64,000 bases of DNA from Teredinibacter sp. KSP-S5-2. GTDB taxonomy: Bacteria > Pseudomonadota > Gammaproteobacteria > Pseudomonadales > Cellvibrionaceae. The first letter of the stretch is position 1. The number at the start of each line of letters is the position of its first letter. Both the position numbers and the translations under genes were made by a program. The stretch spans positions 3,222,001-3,286,000 of the forward strand of contig NZ_CP120416.1 of assembly GCF_032773895.1 (NCBI RefSeq), read 5' to 3'. This document shows positions 9,167-18,459 of the stretch, piece after piece. The notes under the pieces were generated by a model, which saw only the letters and a program-made list of their open reading frames with translations, was not told where the DNA came from and searched no databases.

Positions 9167-9427
9167 TTAATGCCGTTTCTTTTCTTCTTGATCCAGCATC
9201 GCTTGTATTTCGTCCGCCTGAAACGTTTGTGTCTCATAATTTGGCGAGGGCTGAGTAATATCCTCATTCCCTTCCATGTACGGTTCAGAACCGCCGCCAT
9301 TCAGATCCATTTCTATTTGATCCAGAATCTGGCTGCGTTGCAATTTGTAATCCTGCAAAGAGATGTGGCGGTTGTAGTAACTGTCACACACTGCTCTGAG
9401 CATCGAAAAATAATTTTGGTTGTTCAT
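9167..9427 (-). CDS. Small acidic hypothetical protein
   Basis: About 86 residues, soluble, not assigned to a family. The N-terminal half is helical, with Y-Y-N-R-H-I-S-L-Q-D-Y-K-L-Q-R-S-Q-I-L-D-Q-I, which recalls the short helical-hairpin (SHOCT-like) motif of membrane-associated oligomerisation tails. The C-terminal half is acidic and disordered-looking. It has a good ribosome binding site (AGGTGA, 4 nt from ATG). It sits between ppkA and exbB in the same direction with short gaps, so it could be a linker between the T6SS regulatory genes and the ExbB/ExbD module. Confidence 0.6.
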   Translation of the reverse strand: MNNQNYFSMLRAVCDSYYNRHISLQDYKLQRSQILDQIEMDLNGGGSEPYMEGNEDITQPSPNYETQTFQADEIQAMLDQEEKKRH

Positions 9428-9475
9428 AGGGTCACCTAATTAATCCCCAGACTCCCTTCGTTTTTTGTTTACGAG

Positions 9476-12289
9476 TTACTTCGCTGATTTATCAACTTCT
9501 CTCAACACTCTAAACCCGGTTAACTTATCTTTTGCGCCGTTGTGCGATTCGCGGTAATCGAAATTACAATTTTCCATTGGGGTGCTATGAGAACCGCCTA
9601 CCACCGAATAGCCACCACTTTTTTCAACAACCCACTCACGGGCATTACCAATGTGGTTGACCAGGCCCCAAGCGTTTTGCTGCCCAACAGAGGCTTTTAA
9701 TAAAGAACCGCCTTTCTGGATGCCACGAGAACTTAATGTGCAGTTTCGATTAGAATCCAATTTCTTTTTCCCGGCCTCAGCTGCGTAAAGCCACTCCGAA
9801 CGAGTTGGCAAACGATACTTTTTCTTGGTTTCGTTACTTAACCATTTCAAATAGTTTTTTACTGTTTCAACCGGCAGGTTGGTAACAGGGTAATCCTCAT
9901 TACCACTAAACACCGAACACTTACCACTGGCTTCACAGTATTCGTTTATTTCTCCAACGGTTATTTCATACTTGCCAATCGCAAAAGAGCGAATGTTCCC
10001 TCGACCAGGCACAACCACTAACGCAGGCCCTTTACCGACCATCGGAATTCGGTCCCGACAAATTGCGCGTTTGCCCCTGGCGCCCAAGCCTTCAAGAGAA
10101 CTATCGCATGGGTCTTTCGGAATAATGTTAATTCCGGCAATAATTTTGTTAGATTCGAATAAGCGCATTGCCGCTTTTTTGGAATCTTTTGCCCGTTCAG
10201 GGAAATTCCGACCAATTTTTTCCAGACATACCGCCAGCGCACTGACCACCCGGGTCTCTTCTTTTTGGTAGCGCGCCATATCCAGGTCTCGCAACTTATT
10301 TACGGCAATCCCCAAGTCTTTCATATCGATATTTGAACGGCACGCCAACTGTTCATTCACATTTTTTAAGGCCGCATCGTAAAGCGAACGACGTTTGGCT
10401 TCGACTTTCGCCTGCTCCGCTCGCTCAACCTTTCGTTGTTGTGAAAGCTGTTGCTGTCGGATGGCTTCCTGCTCCGCTTTTTTCTTTGCTTCCAATGCCA
10501 GTGCCAGCTTTTTATCCAGTTCAACCAAGCTGCTGTCATCACTTGTATAGTTGCGTGCACCGGCTAACCAACGCTCGACGTCAGTGTAGGCTTTGTTTTC
10601 CATGCCTTCGTTGATCTTATCGAGGTAGGCCGCATATATTTTGCCCTCGGTTTCCAATAACCAGACATCGTCCCGCCCCATCAACTCACGCGCAGCTTGA
10701 ATCTGGGTCCATAACTCCTGCTCCCAGGTGGGCGTAAACATCATCTTTTGCATCAAGCTGTTAATGGCTTCCGTTTGCAACTCCAGTCGCAGCTGGTATT
10801 CGATCTCATTACGCACTTCATCTTCTTTAAAGTCTGATGGGCGCTGCGGGCCAAACTGGTAATACGCCCCCGCGATTATGAACATAATAATGAATAAGCT
10901 CATAAACATTCTTACCGAGGAAGAACGCTTAGTCGATAGCTCATCCCAAAACTCTTCAACCGTTGCAACACGGTCTGGACGTTTAAAGGCAATGGCTCGT
11001 TCAATGGTTTTCCATTGACGCTTGGTTAACCCCGGAATACGTTTGGCTTTTAACTTTTGACGTGCAGCTTCATCCGCATGGACGCGGTTGTATGGGTGCT
11101 CTCCGGTAAATAACTCGTAAGCAATACAACCGAGTGCATAAATATCATCACGCACATCAGGCGGGCTACCTTCCAGCATTTCCAAACTGGCGTAAGCCGG
11201 TGTTAATGCGCCTAAATTTCCCGCATCAAAAACGGTTTTGTCGTCAATGCTTTCTTCCAGATGCTCGGCTTTTGCAACCGCGCGTGCAATACCGAAGTCA
11301 AAAACTTTGGCGACACCTTTATTGGTGACAAAGATATTGCCCGGTTTAAAGTCCGAGTGAATGATATTTTCTTTATGCGCATGTTCGAGCGCAGAGGAAA
11401 TACCTTCCAGAATTTGCCAAACTTCATCGTGAGGCAACCCGGTTGAACGATATTGGCTAATCAGTTTGTCGAGGGGTTTACCATCGAGAAACTCCATGGT
11501 CATAAATACTTGATCGCCATCGCGGTCAAAGTCATGTACGTTCACGATATTCGGGTGAGCAATACGCTGGGACTTTCGAGACTCCCTCTGCAAAGCAATA
11601 AATGCCTCAGGGTGAGATTTAAATTCCTCACTCAATACCTTAACCGCCACATAGGGGTCACGATCCTGCGCTTCAATTTTCAGCAAATCTTTCGCTTTAT
11701 ACACAACCCCCATGCCACCGGCACCAAGCACTTTTTCCAAAACAAAACGTTTTTTCAAAAGCCCATGCGCACCGGATTTCATTTCTTCTGCAACCGCCTC
11801 GGAAGAAAGGCGGTTGGGATTTGGCATTTGCGTTTTACCAAAAATTTCTGTTCGATCAGACCCTGCGGGTGCCATCTGCGTTCGGGTTGAACCGGAAAAT
11901 TGAGTATCATCAGCACCGGATGAGGAAGGTTCCGGCGTAGCGGTTTTTATTCGGGTTTTATCATCAACCGGTTGTTTAATGCGTGTGCGGTCATCAGCCG
12001 CCGCTTGCTGCTGCATCTGTTGTTTTTTCTTGAGCTGCACAGCACGTGCTTTGGCAACCGCGATCCGCGTTTTATCATCCAGTGGTTGTTTTTTTACTGC
12101 TATACGAGTTTTGTCATCCGGCAATGGATTTTTTTTTGTTATTCGGGTTTTGTCCGGATCTTCAATAAGATTGCTTTTTTTAGGCGCAATACGAGTCTTG
12201 TCGTCGGCACTTGGCGCAGACGAAGCGTTTGAGTCTGTATTTCTAACCGCTGGTTTAATTTGAGTTTTATCGTCGTTCGAATTATTCAT
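9476..12289 (-). CDS. ppkA: T6SS serine/threonine kinase PpkA with FGE-sulfatase-like C-terminus
   Basis: About 937 residues. In Pseudomonas and Agrobacterium, PpkA phosphorylates Fha or TssL to trigger T6SS assembly. Residues 1-155 are a disordered tail with seven copies of D-D/P-K/R-T-R/Q-I (Thr 9, 32, 48, 61, 74, 102, 112) plus D-R-T-E-I at 147. The kinase domain follows: G-A-G-G-M-G loop (about 190), Lys217 in V-A-V-K-V, catalytic Asp313 in H-S-D-F-K-P-G-N (Ser replaces the usual Arg of HRD) and D-F-G-I-A-R. One transmembrane helix lies at about 461-480 and a coiled coil at about 590-650. The C-terminal FGE-sulfatase/SUMF-like domain (about 750-930, ending G-F-R-V-L-R) lies in the periplasm. 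It is followed by the ExbB/ExbD operon and preceded by pppA. Confidence 0.93.
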   Translation of the reverse strand: MNNSNDDKTQIKPAVRNTDSNASSAPSADDKTRIAPKKSNLIEDPDKTRITKKNPLPDDKTRIAVKKQPLDDKTRIAVAKARAVQLKKKQQMQQQAAADDRTRIKQPVDDKTRIKTATPEPSSSGADDTQFSGSTRTQMAPAGSDRTEIFGKTQMPNPNRLSSEAVAEEMKSGAHGLLKKRFVLEKVLGAGGMGVVYKAKDLLKIEAQDRDPYVAVKVLSEEFKSHPEAFIALQRESRKSQRIAHPNIVNVHDFDRDGDQVFMTMEFLDGKPLDKLISQYRSTGLPHDEVWQILEGISSALEHAHKENIIHSDFKPGNIFVTNKGVAKVFDFGIARAVAKAEHLEESIDDKTVFDAGNLGALTPAYASLEMLEGSPPDVRDDIYALGCIAYELFTGEHPYNRVHADEAARQKLKAKRIPGLTKRQWKTIERAIAFKRPDRVATVEEFWDELSTKRSSSVRMFMSLFIIMFIIAGAYYQFGPQRPSDFKEDEVRNEIEYQLRLELQTEAINSLMQKMMFTPTWEQELWTQIQAARELMGRDDVWLLETEGKIYAAYLDKINEGMENKAYTDVERWLAGARNYTSDDSSLVELDKKLALALEAKKKAEQEAIRQQQLSQQRKVERAEQAKVEAKRRSLYDAALKNVNEQLACRSNIDMKDLGIAVNKLRDLDMARYQKEETRVVSALAVCLEKIGRNFPERAKDSKKAAMRLFESNKIIAGINIIPKDPCDSSLEGLGARGKRAICRDRIPMVGKGPALVVVPGRGNIRSFAIGKYEITVGEINEYCEASGKCSVFSGNEDYPVTNLPVETVKNYLKWLSNETKKKYRLPTRSEWLYAAEAGKKKLDSNRNCTLSSRGIQKGGSLLKASVGQQNAWGLVNHIGNAREWVVEKSGGYSVVGGSHSTPMENCNFDYRESHNGAKDKLTGFRVLREVDKSAK

Positions 12290-12355
12290 TACAAAAAATT
12301 ACCACTATCGTCCCTAAACCTAAATTCACATCATTCCAATGCGTCATGCATGAAT

Positions 12356-13135
12356 CTATTCGCTATCATTCGAACCAGGCGATTCAAATTTGCCCGGTTC
12401 ACCACGTACTACTATCACAGAGACATTGTCTTTTGCCCCGCTTTCCAACGCTTTATTAATCAAATCCTGAGCGCATTCTTCAACATCACGAATGGCAAGA
12501 GAACTGACAATTTCCGCTTCGGGCACTGCGTTATATAAACCATCACTGCAAAGTAAAAAGGTATCACCAATCTGTGTGCTAAACGCATTAATATCCACAT
12601 ACAATGGCGATTCCACACCAATAGCTCGAGTAATGACATTACCCTGGGGATGATTTTCTGCTTCTTCGGGAGTGAGTAACCCCATTTGCAACATTTCTTC
12701 GACCTGGCTATGGTCACGGGAAAGCTGTGCAAGTTCGTAATTTCGGTAGCGATATAAGCGGGAATCTCCCACCCATAAACACACACCAACACGGTCTTTA
12801 ATCAACAACGCCACCACCGTGCTGCCGATGGTTGCGTCTTCCAACATAATATCGGCATATTCTATTAGCTGTTCGTTAACACTAATTAATCTGTCTTCGA
12901 CAGTGTTAACGAAGGTGCTTATTCTGTCCTGGTCATCCATAAACTCCAACGCAGCCACGACTTTACTACTGGCAACATCACCAACAGCATGGCCACCCAT
13001 GCCATCGGCAACAGCCCACAAGCACCGGTTCGGCATAGAGATTACGGAATCCTCATTGGCTTCACGTACCGTACCGACATCGGTTTTGGCACAGCTTCTC
13101 CAAGTAATGGGTCTTCTACAGGTTATATCACTCAT
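12356..13135 (-). CDS. pppA: T6SS PP2C-family protein phosphatase PppA
   Basis: About 259 residues, a single PP2C/SpoIIE-like Ser/Thr phosphatase domain covering the whole protein. Metal-binding motifs are present: R-E-A-N-E-D-S (about 24-30), V-A-D-G-M-G-G-H-A with Asp44, L-L-C-S-D-G-L-Y-N near 195, and G-A-K-D-N-V-S-V-I near 238. In studied T6SS loci PppA removes the threonine phosphate added by PpkA and turns secretion off. It sits between tagF and ppkA in the same operon, as in the threonine-phosphorylation regulated systems. It is cytosolic, with no signal peptide. Confidence 0.94.
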   Translation of the reverse strand: MSDITCRRPITWRSCAKTDVGTVREANEDSVISMPNRCLWAVADGMGGHAVGDVASSKVVAALEFMDDQDRISTFVNTVEDRLISVNEQLIEYADIMLEDATIGSTVVALLIKDRVGVCLWVGDSRLYRYRNYELAQLSRDHSQVEEMLQMGLLTPEEAENHPQGNVITRAIGVESPLYVDINAFSTQIGDTFLLCSDGLYNAVPEAEIVSSLAIRDVEECAQDLINKALESGAKDNVSVIVVRGEPGKFESPGSNDSE

Positions 13136-13142
13136 TACGCTT

Positions 13143-13886
13143 CTACAGTTCTGAATCTACTTGTTCTTCGGGTTGCTGAATTAATTGGAACGGTTCGTCC
13201 CAATTGCTCTCGGCCCACTCGCCATCTAACATAGATGCAACACCGCTTATTTGTGGTAAACCTTTAGTAAAAAATACACAGGGCTCAACTAACTGAGAGC
13301 CTCGAGTACTCCAGGCGCCATAACTTACATGCAATTGCCTCATACAAGCATCAAGAAATAACGGGTACACAGAGTTTGGTGCCTGACCTTCAAAGTCCAT
13401 ATTGATTACCGGCCCCATAGCACCACCCATGTAGTCCATTTTTTGATAGTTGGTTGTATCGTCAAGCTTGGCAAAATTAATTTCCTCGACGATCTCATCA
13501 ATCATGATTTCGCCATCCAACGCTTGCAATGCAATTTCTTCCAACTCTTCAAACCACTCTATGCGGTTGGCGATTAAATCCGTTGGCCGCATATGAGTTT
13601 TCAACTGTCGAACAATGGAAAACGGAAAGTAACGCCCGACACGATCAACACTGGGTAACACAATACCAGCCCAAACATGATCATCGACCACGCCTTCGGA
13701 AAGCGCAAAACGCCATATCGGACTGGTCAGATAAGTATCCAACCAGTTTTCACCAAGCTGCTCTTGCGTGCCTCCGACAAAACCTTGCAACCAAGTATCC
13801 CAGACTTCAACAAAACCAGCGTCCAGATCTCGGCACAAGAAGTCGCCGTAGGTCGGCAGCTTTCCAAACAGGCCCGTATTATTCAT
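13143..13886 (-). CDS. tagF: T6SS accessory protein TagF
   Basis: About 247 residues. The N-terminus G-L-F-G-K-L-P-T-Y-G-D-F-L-C-R and the W-D-T-W-L-Q segment are the TagF/ImpM family signature. Residues 40-100 continue with W-R-F-A-L-S-E-G and the G-I-V-L-P-S-V-D-R-V-G-R-Y-F-P-F motif. TagF acts as a post-translational repressor of T6SS in Pseudomonas and Agrobacterium, partly by sequestering Fha. AAGGTG precedes the ATG by 5 nt. Placement directly before pppA and ppkA, and after tssM, supports a regulatory block of three genes. Here TagF is stand-alone, not fused to PppA. Confidence 0.93.
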   Translation of the reverse strand: MNNTGLFGKLPTYGDFLCRDLDAGFVEVWDTWLQGFVGGTQEQLGENWLDTYLTSPIWRFALSEGVVDDHVWAGIVLPSVDRVGRYFPFSIVRQLKTHMRPTDLIANRIEWFEELEEIALQALDGEIMIDEIVEEINFAKLDDTTNYQKMDYMGGAMGPVINMDFEGQAPNSVYPLFLDACMRQLHVSYGAWSTRGSQLVEPCVFFTKGLPQISGVASMLDGEWAESNWDEPFQLIQQPEEQVDSEL

Positions 13887-13895
13887 AGTGACACC

Positions 13896-16800
13896 TTATA
13901 TTTTGTCCGGACAACGGAACGCCGCCAACAGGTTGTTACTAAACGGGTTATTAATACTTTTTGCTTTTCCTTCATAGGTGATCTGATGCAACTCGTCGTT
14001 TGCATCTTCTTTCAACTTGAAAGTAATTCGATAAACATTAGATTGACTGGTGCGCTCAACCCGGGAATCGTCCATTAACCGGAACCATGCCCAAGGGCCG
14101 TTATAAGACATATCACGGGTTCGCTCATCCAAGTCTTCGAACACAATCCTCACACGTTTGTTTTCATCCGCTCCAGACCAGGTAATCGCTTTCCAGAATT
14201 TTGGTCCGTGGTTGTAAGTTAAACGTGTGTCACCGATATCCAGAGTAAACCTCGCCTCACTTTCACCTAACGCGTAAGGACGTAATTCAAGGCTAATACT
14301 CGGTGTTTCCGGGTTTTCGCGGAAGAAGACATTTTTTATGTTCAGCGCCCGTCGTATTTGCTTAATGCTGCTTTCCGAGAAGCCCATTGAATATCCGTCA
14401 ACCACTCTGTTTGACCAATCTTTACGTGTATTAACGAAAGGTTGAAGAATCTCGGCATAGAATAAATCGACTGTACCGCCAGGCTTAAAGAACTCGCTGA
14501 AATCGTACAGAGCTAATTCATCTTGTGATGATTTATTTAATGGATACCGACCTGCCAAGGCACGAGAATAAGGTTCGTAAACCCGTGTACGCCACTCGGC
14601 ATTAACGTACCCATTCGCAGAACGCATCACCACTTTCCAGCTTTCGTCCGCCAGCGTTGTTAACCAACCGCGAATTTCCGGTGGCGTTTTCTTGGCATAT
14701 TCACGCAAGTTAGTAATGGGGTTACCCGCACCACCTGAGTATCGCCCCTTGGCAATATTAAAAGCCTGCATTGCTGGGTCAGGCGCCGTGGTAATGTCCT
14801 GAATATATATTTGAACCTCTTGTACTTTCGCCAAAATTCGATCAATTGGCGCTCCGCCTTGAGAAGAGGCCTTTAATAATGCGTTTACATCTTTAAAACG
14901 TCGATCCACTTTGGTAATTGGCAGCTTGCTATTTGCAAATTCAGACGCTGCACCAAAATGTCGTAAACGGTAGTTCGCGTTTTCAATTTTTTCTGTGTGC
15001 TGAATTTCAGGAATCGGGGTCAATAACGTGTTGCCTTTACCCACCTGCAACAACGCAATAAATGGAGAGTAAACCGGATCAACAAACAAACTCAGCACGT
15101 CATTGGCATGGTTTAAGTTCTTGAAGGGTGCAACTTCCATTGCCTGATAATATTTGGTCCATACTTTGGTGTAATCCGATAAGTAATGATCTTTTGCTTT
15201 CTCACTGATTTCATTTAAATCGTCTTTAACAAAATCAACACGCTCAGAATCATCGTCAGCCAAGACCCAGCGTTCATTCACCACACCGGATACAACCGGG
15301 GACTCGACGGAGAAATCCGTATTTTCGTACCCCTCAATGGTGTAGAGCAAAGGTATGGATAACGCATCTTCCGCTTCCGGGGTCATTTTAAACACCGAGG
15401 TCACACTCTCACCCAGCTGCGTGCGCAAATCCACTTTTTGAAGATATTCAGGGTTGGTTTTAAGGCGACTATAAACCCGTTGCGACACGGGTACGCGCAT
15501 TAACAAACCACGAGTCGAAGCAATCAGGCTTTTATTCAACTCCGGCCTGTTCTCTTCCAGATCCAACGCCATAAGCGCATGCAAGTGAGCTTCAAGCTCT
15601 TGCTTGCGGGTCGCCTCACCGTGGAATTGTTGTTCCCAACGTTCTTCAAACCAGTTGGTAACCATTTGCACATCCATATTTTCCATTTTGTCGAACATCA
15701 TATAAATACGAAATGTGCTGTATAGGTCTCCGCCTTCATGCCCACGCTTAAGTTGCTCTTCAATACTTTCAATTAATTTTGGAAACAATAATTTCTTAAG
15801 GTAGGTTTCGTAGGCTTTATCCGCTTCATGGTCTACACGGCCATCGTACATTCCCATACCGGCCAACCAGGGGTGTTCTTCCTGGTCATACACAATACTT
15901 GCGTTGGCCAATGCATTCAGCGGCGGTAATACCGCACGAATATCTTTGTTCCATGGGCTGAGTCGTTTATTTTCAGCGTTAAATTCTGCAATAAAATCAT
16001 TCACGTTGGACATGAACATTTTGTGACGAGTAATACTGCCACTCCAGACAAGCACCAAGACAACAGTTACCACACTCAGGCCAACCAGTGTTGCTCTCTG
16101 CGCCCAACGGATCATGGCCTCGTAACGGACGTTGGCTCCCACCAATTCCGCTTCAGGGAAAATTACCTCACGGAACAGGCGGCCAAGGAAATAACTTTTA
16201 CCTTGTTGGTAGGGTGATTGAGCCACTTCACGGGAGAAACCAAAATTGGATGAGACCGAGGTCATCAAGCGATCAATTGGCGTTCCATCCTGAGTACCAC
16301 TGGAAAAATATACGCCGCGAAGATAAGGCTGGAAACGATAGCGATTTTTAATAAAGGTTTGACGAACAAACGCATCGACAATGGATTTTAAGTTTTCCAT
16401 TTGTTGCGGGAAACCCTGCACTAATGCACGACGTTTTACATCCCGCTCTTGGTGCACTTTCCATAAAACCCGGTCGTAAAGTCGGCCAATCAGCTTGTCC
16501 AACTCTTCATTCATGTAATCAAATTCTGGGCTTTGAGTTAATTTAGGTGCGTTGGGTAATGACACCCCCCAAACCTGCTCGCGCTCTTCTTTACCCAAAT
16601 CCTCATAGAACTCACTAAAACCGGACACCAAGTCTGCTTTAGTAAACATAAGATAAATCGGAAAGCGAATTTCCAGTTTTTCCATTAGCTCGTCTAAACG
16701 CGAACGAATCACTTTAGCGTGTTGAATTCGCTCTTCTTCTGTCTGCAATAACAGGTCGTGCAGACTAATCGCAACAATGGCACCGTTAATGGGACGGCGC

Positions 16801-17459
16801 TTACGATTTCGTTTTAATAAATTAAGAAAACCTTCCCAGGCAGAACTGTCCACCACTCGGTGACTATCCTGAGTTGTGTAGCGGCCGGCGGTATCAATAA
16901 GCACTGCATCATTGGTGAACCACCAATCACAGTTTCGGGTACCACCCACACCCTGAACAGCACCTTTACCAAACTGTTCAGCCAACGGAAAGTCCAACCC
17001 GGAATTGACTAAAGCCGTTGTTTTACCGGACCCAGGAGGCCCAACAATGATATACCAGGGCAGCTCATATAATGCTTTATTTGAGCGACCGCCAGAAAAC
17101 TTGAGTTTTTTTAATGTGCCTAACGCCTGCGAGAAGCGTTGGTTCATTTGACGAATTTCTTCTGCTGCCTGATCGTTTGCAGCGCTCTTTTTTTCTTCTT
17201 CCTGATTTTTCGCCAGGTCTTCAACCAGTTCAGCATTTTGTTTATTGGCTTTTGCTTGAACACGAAGGTTGTTTAACCCCCATAGAACAAGCAACACCAT
17301 AATAATGCCCAATCGAACCACCGGACTGGCGAGAGGAGCAGTATTGTTTTCCCCGAATTTAATGAGCGGACCTGCAAACCAGATAAGCAACGATATAAGC
17401 AATAAGCCTAGCAGTGCGATGGTTACTGGATGTGTGAAAAAATTTTTAATTTTTTTCAT
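13896..17459 (-). CDS. tssM: T6SS membrane complex protein TssM (IcmF/VasK)
   Basis: About 1187 residues, the usual size for TssM. Two N-terminal transmembrane helices (about 12-33 and 45-62) are followed by a cytoplasmic GTPase-like domain with an intact Walker A, G-P-P-G-S-G-K-T at 140-147. A third helix lies at about 456-475. The large periplasmic region contains the IcmF-related domain (about 520-820) and the C-terminal beta domain ending at the F-R-C-P segment that contacts TssJ. TssM, TssL and TssJ form the trans-envelope channel complex. The intact Walker A suggests nucleotide binding, which not all TssM proteins keep. It is flanked by tssL upstream and tagF downstream. Confidence 0.96.
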   Translation of the reverse strand: MKKIKNFFTHPVTIALLGLLLISLLIWFAGPLIKFGENNTAPLASPVVRLGIIMVLLVLWGLNNLRVQAKANKQNAELVEDLAKNQEEEKKSAANDQAAEEIRQMNQRFSQALGTLKKLKFSGGRSNKALYELPWYIIVGPPGSGKTTALVNSGLDFPLAEQFGKGAVQGVGGTRNCDWWFTNDAVLIDTAGRYTTQDSHRVVDSSAWEGFLNLLKRNRKRRPINGAIVAISLHDLLLQTEEERIQHAKVIRSRLDELMEKLEIRFPIYLMFTKADLVSGFSEFYEDLGKEEREQVWGVSLPNAPKLTQSPEFDYMNEELDKLIGRLYDRVLWKVHQERDVKRRALVQGFPQQMENLKSIVDAFVRQTFIKNRYRFQPYLRGVYFSSGTQDGTPIDRLMTSVSSNFGFSREVAQSPYQQGKSYFLGRLFREVIFPEAELVGANVRYEAMIRWAQRATLVGLSVVTVVLVLVWSGSITRHKMFMSNVNDFIAEFNAENKRLSPWNKDIRAVLPPLNALANASIVYDQEEHPWLAGMGMYDGRVDHEADKAYETYLKKLLFPKLIESIEEQLKRGHEGGDLYSTFRIYMMFDKMENMDVQMVTNWFEERWEQQFHGEATRKQELEAHLHALMALDLEENRPELNKSLIASTRGLLMRVPVSQRVYSRLKTNPEYLQKVDLRTQLGESVTSVFKMTPEAEDALSIPLLYTIEGYENTDFSVESPVVSGVVNERWVLADDDSERVDFVKDDLNEISEKAKDHYLSDYTKVWTKYYQAMEVAPFKNLNHANDVLSLFVDPVYSPFIALLQVGKGNTLLTPIPEIQHTEKIENANYRLRHFGAASEFANSKLPITKVDRRFKDVNALLKASSQGGAPIDRILAKVQEVQIYIQDITTAPDPAMQAFNIAKGRYSGGAGNPITNLREYAKKTPPEIRGWLTTLADESWKVVMRSANGYVNAEWRTRVYEPYSRALAGRYPLNKSSQDELALYDFSEFFKPGGTVDLFYAEILQPFVNTRKDWSNRVVDGYSMGFSESSIKQIRRALNIKNVFFRENPETPSISLELRPYALGESEARFTLDIGDTRLTYNHGPKFWKAITWSGADENKRVRIVFEDLDERTRDMSYNGPWAWFRLMDDSRVERTSQSNVYRITFKLKEDANDELHQITYEGKAKSINNPFSNNLLAAFRCPDKI

Positions 17460-17532
17460 TTTTATATCACGTTTAATGGGCAGCTAATGGCCTGATTCCA
17501 ATATTTAATTCGTATTCAAATGCAACAAAGGA

Positions 17533-18444
17533 TTATTGTGGCTTTTTATTTGAATTTTCCTGTTCTTCAATGGTAGAGATTTCTACCAGTTTTTCCGCCA
17601 CGGGAGCCGATGTTTTATACAACCAATACCGGAACCCGGAATAGCCAAAGAAAAGAATTGCAACAGCAATGGTCACTATGACCCACATGGGGATATGATC
17701 AGTCAGAGTACGACGAATATTCCCTAACCCCTGCCAATTTTCTGAAAGAGCGCGCTCATACTCACCACGGTAAGAACGGATAACGCTGAATAATTCATCG
17801 CGAATATGCTCAAGTTGATCCCGACCACGATTCGCCAATCGATACTTTCCTTCAAATCCCAGGCTCAAACAGATATAAATCAACTCAAGCATGTCGAGGT
17901 TTTCACCCGGAGTTTGTCGCATCCGATCCAGGATAAGAAAGAATTTTTCACCGCCAGAAGTTTCGTTATGAAATACCGTTAACAACGTTCGCTGTGCCCA
18001 GGGGCTATTGCTTCCCCAGGGTGTATTCAGCACGGCTTCGTCCAATGCTGCACACATCACGTAACGAGCAGAAAGCATAATTTCCTGTTTATAGCCCAGG
18101 TCACGCAATCTTCCCTCAAATGCACGTATCTCATTGGTTAACCGCGTGTGTAAGCCTGCAACATCCGGGTGACTCATGGATTGTCGGGTTTTTTCAAACA
18201 CGGCAATTAATGTGGATGCCGCATTGACCAATGGGTTTAACCCTGAAGCAGTTCTAAAGTATGCCGCTTCAGTGTCAAGGGAAGGCCGGCCTCCAGCCAT
18301 GGCTCTCGCAGGTGCTTGCTGCTGAGGTTGCGGGGCCCGAGGTTGGGCCGCTGCTCGCCTCCGACCAGGAGAAGGACGCATTACCGTGCGGTCCATTCCC
18401 GGGCGCGGTTGCTGAAATACGGTTTTATCTGAATCGTCTGACAT
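17533..18444 (-). CDS. tssL: T6SS membrane complex protein TssL (DotU/IcmH)
   Basis: About 303 residues. The DotU domain spans about 55-230, with A-A-L-D-E-A-V-L-N-T-P-W-G and L-G-F-E-G-K-Y-R signatures, followed by one C-terminal transmembrane helix at about 252-272 and a short periplasmic tail. There is no OmpA-like peptidoglycan-binding domain, so the complex must be anchored to the wall in another way or not at all. The disordered N-terminus carries two threonine motifs, S-D-K-T-V-F (Thr8) and M-D-R-T-V-M (Thr20), resembling the repeats in PpkA. In Agrobacterium, PpkA phosphorylates TssL on an N-terminal threonine and Fha then binds it, so these are likely phosphosites. Confidence 0.95.
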   Translation of the reverse strand: MSDDSDKTVFQQPRPGMDRTVMRPSPGRRRAAAQPRAPQPQQQAPARAMAGGRPSLDTEAAYFRTASGLNPLVNAASTLIAVFEKTRQSMSHPDVAGLHTRLTNEIRAFEGRLRDLGYKQEIMLSARYVMCAALDEAVLNTPWGSNSPWAQRTLLTVFHNETSGGEKFFLILDRMRQTPGENLDMLELIYICLSLGFEGKYRLANRGRDQLEHIRDELFSVIRSYRGEYERALSENWQGLGNIRRTLTDHIPMWVIVTIAVAILFFGYSGFRYWLYKTSAPVAEKLVEISTIEEQENSNKKPQ

Positions 18445-18459
18445 AATTCACCAGCAGTG

